64,000 bases of DNA. It comes from Bhargavaea cecembensis DSE10. GTDB taxonomy: Bacteria; Bacillota; Bacilli; Bacillales_A; Planococcaceae. This document shows positions 35,210 to 43,477 of the stretch, one piece after another. Both the position numbers and the translations under genes were made by a program. The notes beneath the pieces were generated by a model. It had not been told where the DNA came from and searched no databases. It was given only the letters and a program-made list of their open reading frames with translations. The stretch covers positions 248,001-312,000 of the forward strand of contig NZ_AOFT01000001.1 of assembly GCF_000348905.1 (NCBI RefSeq), written 5' to 3'. Each line of letters begins with the position of its first letter. The first letter of the stretch is position 1.

Positions 35210-37426
35210 ATGAACGGACGATGGATCAAGGCGACTGCCATGGCAGCATTGACGCTAGCACTGATGAGCACGCAGCATCCTGTACATGCGGAGACTGCAG
35301 AAGAGAACTTTGAGTTAACCTTAATGTATACGAGCAACACTCATTCAAATCTGGAAGAGGCACCTAAACGTGCTGCACTGGTTAATCAGATCAGGGGAGA
35401 GAAGGAAAACACGCTGCTTTTGGACGCTGGTGACGTATTCTCGGGGACGCTGTATTTCAATAAGTTCACGGGGCAGGCAGATCTTGCAATGATGAACTAC
35501 ATGAAGTATGATGCCATGACATTCGGCAACTATGAATTGGACAAGAGGGCATCAAAAGAAGATTATCAGATCCTCAGCGAATTTATCCAAGGGGCAGAAT
35601 TTCCTGTAGTTAGTGCAAACACGGTTTTATCGAAAGAAGAGAAATTAAGCGGTTTGCAAAATGACAGTTATACTCCGGAATATGAAGCCGGGGAGGTCTA
35701 TAACGGGATCATAAAGGATATCAGCGGCGAAAAAGTCGGGATTTTTGGTCTTACATCGGAGAAGACACCTTCGTTTGCTGACGTCGGAGATATCGAGATT
35801 ACAGACTATATTGAGACCGCAAGAGAAGCGGTTACAGCCTTCGAAGAACAGGGCGTCAACAAAATCATTGCACTGACTCATATCGGCGATGAGGATCAAC
35901 CGCGCGTTCAAAATGATTTGAAGTTTGTCCAAGAACTTGCTGAAGCGGTGGAAGGAATTGACGTGATAGTGGAGGGCCATTCCAACCTTGAAGTGTCAGA
36001 GCCAAAAGTGGTCGAAGCGGGAGAAGAACCGACTTTAATCGTTCAGGCAGGTACCTTGGGAGATCGCTATGGCAATGTTCTCGGCCAACTTGACATTAAA
36101 TTTGATGAAGCCGGTAAAGCGGTTATTTACGGTGGAGAAAGTCATCACCTCGATTATTCGGAAGTTCAAGCTGACCCGGGCGCTGAAGAACTTCTGGCTC
36201 CATATCAGGCAGAAGTTAAAGGCGAATCAGAAGAAAGCATCGGTGTAACTGTTAAAGAATCCTTGAACAAAAACAGATTAGGCAGCCTGGTCACAGACAG
36301 CATGGTTGATGCTGCCCAGAAGGTCAATCCGGATGTCGCGATGGCTGTAACGAATGCCAGAGGAATCCGAGCCTTCATCCAAGAGGGTGAAATCACACAC
36401 GGTGGAGTGCTAAAAGCCCTGCCATTGGAAGATAAACTTGCCATTATGGAACTTAAAGGATCGGAAATCATTAAGGTTCTTGAAAAAAGTGGGGCATTCC
36501 AACGTTTTTCTCCCTCCAGAAGTTATCTGGAAATTTCCGGATTAAGATTCTCATACAGTGAATCTTCTCTTGAAGCAAATGTATTTGTCAGGAAAGGTAA
36601 GGTGTATAGACCGATCGATCCGGATGAGACCTACCTAGTAGCCACTAATTCGTTTATTGCAAAAGGCGGAGAGGGCTATCAGGTATTTGCTGACGCGTAT
36701 AAAGAGGGGCGTGTCACCGAAACAGATGCATCTGTTGATTACCTGATGTTCATCGATTATTTAAAAGAGCATGGAACCTATGCAAGTTATTTCCGCTCCA
36801 CATCCAGTGGAAGGTTTCCATTTACGGATGTCGATCCGGAAAATGAATTTACACCGTATATCAAAGAAAACTATATTAGCGGTCTGATTAAAGGGACGAC
36901 ACCGACTACCTACTCTCCGAACAAGACGCTTTCCCGTACGCAGGCAGTCAGCATGTTTGTCCGGGTGCTCAATCTCCAAACCAAGGATTATAAAGATGAT
37001 TACAAAGTTCCCTCGTTCAAGGACTTAGGCAATATGGCCGATGCCACTATGGGAGAAATAGCGGCAGCGGAAGAAGCGGGAATTGTGATAGGCAGTAACG
37101 GCAATTTTATGCCGAATGAACCGGTGAAGCGCGGACAGCTCGCACTTATGATGAAGCGCCTCTATGAATACGTGATGGAAACTGAGTTCGAGGGTGACCT
37201 CGATGCTTTGCCATTCAAAGATATGTCCGGTTTAGATGATGAAACGCTTGATGCCATAGCATTCCTGTACGAGTATGGGATTGCGGACGGCTCTCCGGAC
37301 GGCTCTGAAAACGGAACAATTTTCCGTCCGTCTGACAAGACCAGCCGGGCGCAAGCAGCAAAACTATATTTCAATTTCGACACCCTCATTATCGAGGAGA
37401 CCTCCAGGCGTTATCACAATCAATAA
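35210..37426 (+). CDS. Diverged SLH 5'-nucleotidase paralogue with lost active-site residues
   Basis: A 738-residue paralogue of the protein at 32887 with the same layout: signal peptide, phosphoesterase-like domain, nucleotidase C-terminal domain and three SLH domains. Several active-site positions are changed. NDTH has become SNTH (Asp43 to Asn), GNHEFD has become GNYELD (His108 to Tyr), and GGHTHT has become EGHSNL (second His, now Asn259). In the C-terminal domain NGGGIRA has become NARGIRA. LLDAGDVFSG and LTHIG are kept. In this superfamily the Asp, His and His listed here are metal ligands or act in catalysis, so the protein is probably inactive or has another activity. The intact frame, signal, anchor and ribosome site (AGGATGG) show that it is still kept. 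Confidence 0.9.
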   Translation: MNGRWIKATAMAALTLALMSTQHPVHAETAEENFELTLMYTSNTHSNLEEAPKRAALVNQIRGEKENTLLLDAGDVFSGTLYFNKFTGQADLAMMNYMKYDAMTFGNYELDKRASKEDYQILSEFIQGAEFPVVSANTVLSKEEKLSGLQNDSYTPEYEAGEVYNGIIKDISGEKVGIFGLTSEKTPSFADVGDIEITDYIETAREAVTAFEEQGVNKIIALTHIGDEDQPRVQNDLKFVQELAEAVEGIDVIVEGHSNLEVSEPKVVEAGEEPTLIVQAGTLGDRYGNVLGQLDIKFDEAGKAVIYGGESHHLDYSEVQADPGAEELLAPYQAEVKGESEESIGVTVKESLNKNRLGSLVTDSMVDAAQKVNPDVAMAVTNARGIRAFIQEGEITHGGVLKALPLEDKLAIMELKGSEIIKVLEKSGAFQRFSPSRSYLEISGLRFSYSESSLEANVFVRKGKVYRPIDPDETYLVATNSFIAKGGEGYQVFADAYKEGRVTETDASVDYLMFIDYLKEHGTYASYFRSTSSGRFPFTDVDPENEFTPYIKENYISGLIKGTTPTTYSPNKTLSRTQAVSMFVRVLNLQTKDYKDDYKVPSFKDLGNMADATMGEIAAAEEAGIVIGSNGNFMPNEPVKRGQLALMMKRLYEYVMETEFEGDLDALPFKDMSGLDDETLDAIAFLYEYGIADGSPDGSENGTIFRPSDKTSRAQAAKLYFNFDTLIIEETSRRYHNQ

Positions 37427-37432
37427 ACATAC

Positions 37433-37462
37433 AACCCGCCACCTTTCCAGGTGGCGGGTTCA
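37433..37462. terminator. Bidirectional terminator
   Basis: AACCCGCCACCT / AGGTGGCGGGTT with a 4-nt loop lies between the convergent genes ending at 37426 and 37467. T-tracts are short. Confidence 0.75.
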
Positions 37463-37466
37463 TTCG

Positions 37467-39347
37467 TTACTTATTGTAGTAATCCACAATGCCGTTGTAA
37501 ATTGCAGTTGCATACCGTTCGAGATAGGCATCGCTCGTCAGCTTGGCGAAGTCACTCGGGTTGGTGATAAATCCGAGTTCGACAAGGACAGCAGGGATAT
37601 GCTGATTGCGGATGACATAGAAGGCGGTATCCTTGGCACCGCGGTTATACATGCCGACATCCCTTACCAGCCGGTTTTGGATGGTTTGGGCAAGTTCCCG
37701 GCTTTCTGAGCCGTTCATATTGACCGATGTATCAAAGAACACTTCGGAACCTCTTGCAGAGCTTGAGCCCGCTGCGTTTACGTGGATGCTGACGAAGTTC
37801 TCTGCGTACTTTTGTGCAGCATAGTCAACACGGTTTTGGAGAGTCGGATATGTATCCCCGACTCGTGTCATATAGACAGTGGCGCCTGCAGCCTTCAACT
37901 TCTGCTCGACCTTCTGGGAAACTTTGAGGACGATGGCTTTCTCAGTAACCCCGGCTCTTGAAGTACCCGGGTCACGCCCGCCGTGGCCAGCATCTACTAC
38001 GATGATTCTGTCTTTCAGGACGGAGCCGCTTGTGTTCTTGAGCTTCAGGAAAGCCTTGTGCACATAAGCATTGCGCCCGTTATAATCGATGTTGGCCCAC
38101 CAGCCGGTGATTCCTTTGACTGTCACCTTGGCTCCTTTGCCGAGGCTGCCAAGCCTTGCACTTGAATCCGAAGTGCTCTCGCGGACGTTCAGGCTGCTCA
38201 CAGTTACTTCACCGATCAGTTTGCCTGATGGGGAAGTGATGGGGGCTTCAATTTTATCGGTGTAAGCAGATTGGATGTAGCCCGGCAGACCGTTGAAAAT
38301 GACTAAATGCCAGTCGCCCTTGCCTCCGTAGACTTGGACGACATCCCCATTTTTCAGCTGGCCAATCACGGTACCGCTGACGGACGGAGCGGAGCGGACG
38401 TTCAAGATCGGATCGTTTGGCATGCCAGTGTTCACTTTAACTGAATGCGTGGCAGAACCGATCTCGTTCTTATCGTGATCCAGATAGGTTACATAGGCAC
38501 TGCTTGCATTCACATAAGCAGGGCCTTTTTCGTAACGGATCTGGACCCAATCGGACTTCAGTAAAGAGTCATTTTTCACGACCGTGAAAAGAGTGCCCGG
38601 TTTCATCTGCCCGATAACATCTCCGCTTGTTGATGGGGAGTTGCGGATGTTCAGATGATTGAATCCGGTTTTGACTTTTCCTGTCGCGATTGCCGTGTTG
38701 TTCAGGGCAGGTACTTTAAGGCGGAATTTCGAGTCCATGGCGCGTGCCAGGAACATCGCAAACTGCGCCCTTGAAAGTTCGCTTCCTGTGTTGAACCGGC
38801 CATTTGCTCCCCGGGCAATACCGTTATAGTAGAGGCCATTCAGCTTTGTTGCGTTTTCGTAATTGGTATCGACATCAGAGAACATAAGGGGTTGATCAGT
38901 GGTGATTTTCTGATCCACTTTAAACGCATTGGCGATCACTTTGATCATCTGTCCGCGCTTCAATGTGGCATTCGGCTTGAATGATCCATCCGGGTACCCT
39001 GAAAAGAAGCCCAATTTCGCAGCTTTGCTGATATAAAAGCGCTGCTCATCATTTTGAAGGTCCTTAAAGGTGTGGCCGGAAGCATCGATGTTCTCGTTGC
39101 CCGTAGCAATGACAAGCATCTTAGCTGCCTGGAAACGGGTAACAGGCTGATTCGGTTTATAAAGAGTTCGGCCATTTTCTTTATATCCCTTGATAATACC
39201 GCGTTCAGCAATGAACTTCACATGCGGTTCAAATTCAGTTCCTCCGATATCGGAGAAGGTGACAGCGGCCTCTGACTGAATAGGGGCACTCAGGAACAGA
39301 AGAACTGACAAAAAGGGCAGCAGAAACCGTCGTTTAATGTCCATCAT
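37467..39347 (-). CDS. SLH-SH3-N-acetylmuramoyl-L-alanine amidase
   Basis: A 626-residue exported wall hydrolase. Order: signal peptide (to IQSEA), three SLH domains (about 28-190, with VTRFQAAKMLVIATG, LKRGQMIKVIANAF, LSRAQFAMFLARAMD), three bacterial SH3 domains (about 205-270, 290-355, 365-425, each with an LN(I/V)R core), and an Amidase_3 domain (about 432-626). Zinc ligands are visible in VVDAGHGGRDPG (His), NFVSIHVNAAG (His) and VLVELGFITN (Glu). It cleaves the bond between MurNAc and L-Ala, like CwlB/LytC and CwlC. GAGGAGGAAA precedes ATG on the minus strand. It is transcribed towards the nucleotidase pair and shares a terminator with it. Confidence 0.93.
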   Translation of the reverse strand: MMDIKRRFLLPFLSVLLFLSAPIQSEAAVTFSDIGGTEFEPHVKFIAERGIIKGYKENGRTLYKPNQPVTRFQAAKMLVIATGNENIDASGHTFKDLQNDEQRFYISKAAKLGFFSGYPDGSFKPNATLKRGQMIKVIANAFKVDQKITTDQPLMFSDVDTNYENATKLNGLYYNGIARGANGRFNTGSELSRAQFAMFLARAMDSKFRLKVPALNNTAIATGKVKTGFNHLNIRNSPSTSGDVIGQMKPGTLFTVVKNDSLLKSDWVQIRYEKGPAYVNASSAYVTYLDHDKNEIGSATHSVKVNTGMPNDPILNVRSAPSVSGTVIGQLKNGDVVQVYGGKGDWHLVIFNGLPGYIQSAYTDKIEAPITSPSGKLIGEVTVSSLNVRESTSDSSARLGSLGKGAKVTVKGITGWWANIDYNGRNAYVHKAFLKLKNTSGSVLKDRIIVVDAGHGGRDPGTSRAGVTEKAIVLKVSQKVEQKLKAAGATVYMTRVGDTYPTLQNRVDYAAQKYAENFVSIHVNAAGSSSARGSEVFFDTSVNMNGSESRELAQTIQNRLVRDVGMYNRGAKDTAFYVIRNQHIPAVLVELGFITNPSDFAKLTSDAYLERYATAIYNGIVDYYNK

Positions 39348-39441
39348 TTTCCTCCTCGAAATGATTCAATACGACATCATCATATCAAATACGAAACTAT
39401 GAATCTATATAGCATCGAGTATTTTTTTGAATTCTTAACAG

Positions 39442-39480
39442 AAAAGACCAAAGACTCCCGATAGGGTCTTTGGTCTTTTA
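39442..39480 (-). terminator. Intrinsic terminator of the NlpC/P60-SLH gene
   Basis: AAAAGACCAAAGAC pairs with GTCTTTGGTCTTTT. It lies 14 bases past the stop of the minus-strand gene at 39494-40444. Confidence 0.88.
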
Positions 39481-39493
39481 TAATGATATTTTT

Positions 39494-40444
39494 TTACTTG
39501 ATCCGGTCCATAAACTTGCCGAGCTGTGTGCGGGTGACATTTTCGTTAAGTCCGTATGTTCCGGCCTTCGGTCCGGCTGTATAGCCTGTTGTCACTTTGT
39601 TGTGATAGAGCGTATTGATATAAGGAGCAGCCCAGCTATCTGCAGGTACATCTTTGAAGTTCGCATTTGTGGATCCGGTCAGATTAAATGATTCAACAAG
39701 GATTTTTGCCATTTGAGCGCGGCTCAGGTTGCCGCCGGCATTAAAGTTGCCATTCGCTCCGGTGAAGATGCCTGCTTCATAGACTGCGTTGATTACAGCG
39801 ATTTTCGGGTGATTTGCCGGAATGTCACGGAAGTAGGAAGTGTTCGTATGAATCGGCTTTAATCCTAGCTCTTTGACAAGCGCTTCAGCTGCATCAAGAC
39901 GGGAAATCGGCTTGGATGCATTCGCATACGGGTTCTCTGCTGCAGCTTGTACAACTTCAGCAACCTCGGCTTGTGCTTTTGCAGGGAAGTCGACAATACG
40001 GCGCGCTGTAACGTATTTGCTGCCCCAGTAATAAGGATCGCTGAGGGATGTAATGGTTACTCCGCGGCTGGATGATGCATGGATAAACTTGTTGTCGCCT
40101 GCGTAGATGCCGGCGTGGGAAACGCCGCGTCCGCTTGTATTGAAGAAGACGAGGTCGCCAACCTGAAGGTTCGATTTAGCAACCGCAGTTCCCGCATTGA
40201 CCATTTGAGAAGTGGTCCGCGGTACGCTGACACCGGCTTTTTTGAAAACGTATTGGATGTAACCGGAGCAGTCAAAACCGGAAGTGGTCGTTCCTCCCCA
40301 TTTATAAGGTACTCCGATATAGTCGTCTGCTATATTCATCAGCTGGGATTCTGTCGTTTTAACGGAAGCCGCTTCTGCTTCGATCTGCGGCGAGAAGGCA
40401 GTTATAGTCGCAACGGCTGCAAGTGTGCAAAGAAAACGTTTCAT
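39494..40444 (-). CDS. NlpC/P60 endopeptidase with C-terminal SLH domains
   Basis: A 316-residue exported protein. After the signal peptide (MKRFLCTLAAVATITAFS) comes an NlpC/P60 domain (about 30-150) with Cys59 in GFDCSGYIQYVF, His110 in VSHAGIYAG and His122 in KFIHASS. SLH domains fill the rest (about 170-316; LSRAQMAKILVESF, VTRTQLGKFMDRIK). It is a D,L-endopeptidase on peptidoglycan stem peptides, related in its catalytic part to the LysM enzyme at 31519 but anchored through SLH. Two overlapping WalR-type boxes lie about 150 bases upstream, before a TAGAAT -10. This points to shared control by the WalRK system. Confidence 0.92.
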   Translation of the reverse strand: MKRFLCTLAAVATITAFSPQIEAEAASVKTTESQLMNIADDYIGVPYKWGGTTTSGFDCSGYIQYVFKKAGVSVPRTTSQMVNAGTAVAKSNLQVGDLVFFNTSGRGVSHAGIYAGDNKFIHASSSRGVTITSLSDPYYWGSKYVTARRIVDFPAKAQAEVAEVVQAAAENPYANASKPISRLDAAEALVKELGLKPIHTNTSYFRDIPANHPKIAVINAVYEAGIFTGANGNFNAGGNLSRAQMAKILVESFNLTGSTNANFKDVPADSWAAPYINTLYHNKVTTGYTAGPKAGTYGLNENVTRTQLGKFMDRIK

Positions 40445-40805
40445 GTTCTTCTCTATTTCCCCTTTCAGGCAATCAGGCGTTGCCTGTTGTCTGGTGATTT
40501 ATATCTGTTCTTGTCTATTCGCTATTCAGGTTAAGATTCTACGATTCTCTTTTTTAGTACAAGAAGAGTTTAGCATAGACTTATAACGGGTATGGTTACA
40601 GTTGGGTTACAAAGAGATTACAAGTTTCGAGGCTAATGACCTAAATGATATATTGTCGAATGGGACCAATCTAATCGGTTTTTCGGTGTCAGAAAACCGC
40701 AAAAAAGCAAAAAAATCGGCAGAAGCTATGAAAATAGTTCTTGCCATTCCTCTGGAAGTTTAATAAAGTTATTCCGAATTAAACTGCAGATGGAGTGGAT
40801 ACATA
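40445..40805. other. Divergent regulatory spacer
   Basis: This 361-base spacer separates the minus-strand NlpC/P60-SLH gene from the plus-strand phosphodiester glycosidase gene. It holds a minus-strand -10 (TAGAAT, 40536-40541), a triple TGTAAH WalR-type site (40595-40622) and a small hairpin (CGGTTTTTC with GAAAACCG, 40676-40699). No gene is visible. Confidence 0.7.
40595..40622 (-). promoter_or_regulatory. Two overlapping WalR-type operators
   Basis: The minus strand reads TGTAAT-CTCTT-TGTAAC-CCAAC-TGTAAC: three TGTAAH half sites at an exact 11-bp period, giving two overlapping perfect matches to TGTWAH-N5-TGTWAH. They lie upstream of the -35 region of the NlpC/P60-SLH gene, as expected for activation. 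Confidence 0.72.
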
Positions 40806-43304
40806 ATGAAAAAAACAAAAGCAGCTCTTTCGGCGGTGTTGGCATCAGTCATGGTTTTTTCTGTGGCTGCCGTTCCGGCGGATGCCAGGCAGGTCACGGT
40901 CACGCCGGGTGTCGAGCATATTTCAGGAGCGTCGCAAGGAAGCAATATACATAGGCTATCTGTGGACATGACGCGTCCGGGAGTTTCGGTGGAAGCGCTG
41001 ACCAATGAGCCGATGGACCAATTGCTGCGAACTTCTGTCTTGTCCCAAAAGCATTCCCGTGATGGGCATACGGTGGTGGGAAGTATTAATGGTTCGTTCT
41101 TTCATATGGGCGCGGTCAATCCGCTGAACTATAAAATGCCGGCTTATCTTCTGATGCGGGACGGCGTAGTCAATACATATGGCGTGATCGAAAACGACCC
41201 GAACGAGTACATGAACGTTCCGTCCGCCTTCGCGGTCACGAAAGACGGTCTTGGACACATCGGAGAATTCGGTTATGAGGCAAGCGTGATGGCCGGAGGA
41301 AAAAGTCATCCGATCACATCGGTGAATAAGAGGATGAGGGAAACCAATGAAGTCATCCTTTATACCGACTCTTATAGCTACCGGCAGACCCGACAAAATG
41401 AATATGGAATGGAAATTGTCCTGACCAATTTCAACAAACCGATCGAGGATGATTATCGTCTGGGCAATACGGTTGAAGCCACTGTAAGCGGAATTTATCA
41501 CAAGAAAAAAGGAGCGGAAATCCCGGAAGGCGGGGCTGTCCTGTCCATTCATGGTCATGAAAATATCGTTGATTTCGGCGGAGTGAAGGTCGGTGAGAAA
41601 CTGGCATTAAATGTTGACCTGACGTCTCCGTGGAATGAGGCCGAATTTGTGCTGGCCAGCGGACCGCTGCTTGTCCAGGATGGCCAGGTGGATATCGAAA
41701 TGAAGTCGACGAGCGACAGGTCCCGCACACGGTCTCCGAGAACAGCGGTTGCGACCAATCGTGACGGGAGTGAAGTCTTTCTTGTAACGGTCGATGGCCG
41801 TGGTGCAGGCGGAAGCAAGGGAATGACGCTGCCGGAATTTGCGCAGTATCTGAAATCGATCGGTGCCTATAATGCCCTTAACCTTGACGGCGGGGGCTCC
41901 ACAACAATGGCTGTCCGTCCTAGAGGGTATCAGTACCCGACTGTGGTCAACCGTCCTTCCGACGGTGCGGAGAGGGCGGTATCCACCATCCTAAGTGCCA
42001 TTTCTTATGAAACCACAGGTGCTCCGGTTTATATGAGTGCCTCGATATCCAGTTCAGCCATACCGAAAGGCGGGCGTGCCAAAGTGACTGTCGACTATGT
42101 CACTGACAGCAACTACCACCCGGTCAAAGTCGATGCATCCAAGCTCACTTACTCCGTGGAAGGGGCGATCGGAACCATTTCCTCCGACGGGACGTTTACA
42201 GCGACTGCTCCCGGGAAAGGGACTGTCACGGTCCGGATGGGGAACGCCGCCAAATCGTTCCCGGTTGAAGTGACGGCATTACCCGGGAATACAATGATTC
42301 ATGGGTTTAACGATGCATCTGTCTGGAAAGCTGAATCGGCCCGCGCGAAAACCACGCTTCGTTTTGATGGGGCAAAGGCCCCGAAAAAGGAGGGGGCGAA
42401 CGCGCTCAGCCTCCAATATGACTTTACCGGCACCAGCGGTACGTCTGCTTCTTATGCCGTAACAGATTCTATCAAGATGAGTGTCCGGCCTGAACGCCTC
42501 GGTATCTGGGTATTCGGTGACGGAGCGAAGCACTGGCTCCGCGGGACCATCCAAGATGGAACAGGCAAAGAGTACACAATTGATTTCACAGAACAGGGCG
42601 GCCTGGACTGGATTGGCTGGAGATACCGTACCGCGGATATACCGGCCTCGGCAGTAAGCCCAATTGCATTGAAAAAGCTCTACCTTGCTGAGCCTCTCGA
42701 CTCGAATAAGAACAGAGGCACCATCTATCTTGACCGCCTGATCGCCGATTATAATGGGAACCATATCGAACCATTGTTCAATGATGTGCCTCTATCCCAT
42801 TGGCACCTTGAAGAAATCAGGATGGCTGTCGACAACGGCTGGATCAATGGATATCCGGATGGGAACTACCGTCCGGCCGAGCATATCAGCCGTGCGCATG
42901 CGGCGGTTCTGATCAGCCGTGCGCTCGGAATAGAAACGAAAGAAGTCACTGCTGATCCGTTCAACGACGTTTCAAAAGATTATGGCTATGCGCCCGAAAT
43001 AGCATTGGTAAAAGAACTTGGCATCATGACAGGAGGTCCGACAGGAAACTTTAATCCCTATGCGAATCTGTCCAGGGCGCAAATGGCAAAGATTCTGCAG
43101 GAGACCTACGATCTGAAGCCCAAGCAACCGATTCCGGAAATTACCGATGTGGATAAGGACAACTGGTCTTATGGGCCGATTTCGACAATTGCCAGCCATG
43201 GATTGACGATTCTTGGTGAGCACGGTGATTATCGTCCGAACTCATATGTATCCAGATCACAGTTTGCCGCATTTATCGCAAGGGCGGAAGCATTGCAACA
43301 ATAA
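40806..43304 (+). CDS. SLH-anchored phosphodiester glycosidase (NAGPA-domain) protein
   Basis: An 832-residue exported protein. After the signal peptide (to PADARQ) comes a phosphodiester glycosidase domain (about 40-400), named after the uncovering enzyme NAGPA; its landmarks are VVGSINGSFFHMG and ALNLDGGGSTTMAV with FLVTVDGRG. A Big_2-like module (about 430-495, IGTISSDGTFTATAPGKG), a ~150-residue carbohydrate-binding-like beta domain, and three SLH domains (about 655-832; ISRAHAAVLISRAL, LSRAQMAKILQETY, YVSRSQFAAFIARAE) follow. Bacterial relatives act on sugar-phosphate diester bonds, so a wall polymer or teichoic-type substrate is possible; this is inference. TGGAGTGG precedes ATG 40806. 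Confidence 0.88.
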   Translation: MKKTKAALSAVLASVMVFSVAAVPADARQVTVTPGVEHISGASQGSNIHRLSVDMTRPGVSVEALTNEPMDQLLRTSVLSQKHSRDGHTVVGSINGSFFHMGAVNPLNYKMPAYLLMRDGVVNTYGVIENDPNEYMNVPSAFAVTKDGLGHIGEFGYEASVMAGGKSHPITSVNKRMRETNEVILYTDSYSYRQTRQNEYGMEIVLTNFNKPIEDDYRLGNTVEATVSGIYHKKKGAEIPEGGAVLSIHGHENIVDFGGVKVGEKLALNVDLTSPWNEAEFVLASGPLLVQDGQVDIEMKSTSDRSRTRSPRTAVATNRDGSEVFLVTVDGRGAGGSKGMTLPEFAQYLKSIGAYNALNLDGGGSTTMAVRPRGYQYPTVVNRPSDGAERAVSTILSAISYETTGAPVYMSASISSSAIPKGGRAKVTVDYVTDSNYHPVKVDASKLTYSVEGAIGTISSDGTFTATAPGKGTVTVRMGNAAKSFPVEVTALPGNTMIHGFNDASVWKAESARAKTTLRFDGAKAPKKEGANALSLQYDFTGTSGTSASYAVTDSIKMSVRPERLGIWVFGDGAKHWLRGTIQDGTGKEYTIDFTEQGGLDWIGWRYRTADIPASAVSPIALKKLYLAEPLDSNKNRGTIYLDRLIADYNGNHIEPLFNDVPLSHWHLEEIRMAVDNGWINGYPDGNYRPAEHISRAHAAVLISRALGIETKEVTADPFNDVSKDYGYAPEIALVKELGIMTGGPTGNFNPYANLSRAQMAKILQETYDLKPKQPIPEITDVDKDNWSYGPISTIASHGLTILGEHGDYRPNSYVSRSQFAAFIARAEALQQ

Positions 43305-43326
43305 AATCTCCTGAAGATCTATCAAT

Positions 43327-43367
43327 AGGCCAGGACACCGGATGACCGGAGTCCTGGCCTTCTTGTT
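43327..43367 (+). terminator. Intrinsic terminator
   Basis: AGGCCAGGAC pairs with GTCCTGGCCT, followed by TCTTGTTT. Confidence 0.75.
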
Positions 43368-43477
43368 TCACAAATTTGCTGGTCATTTAACTTAAATGAA
43401 GCAGGAAGACGCTGCAGACTGGACATGTGATAAAATATGAGGGATTTGCATTATGCTTTACAGATTGGGTGAGCTCT

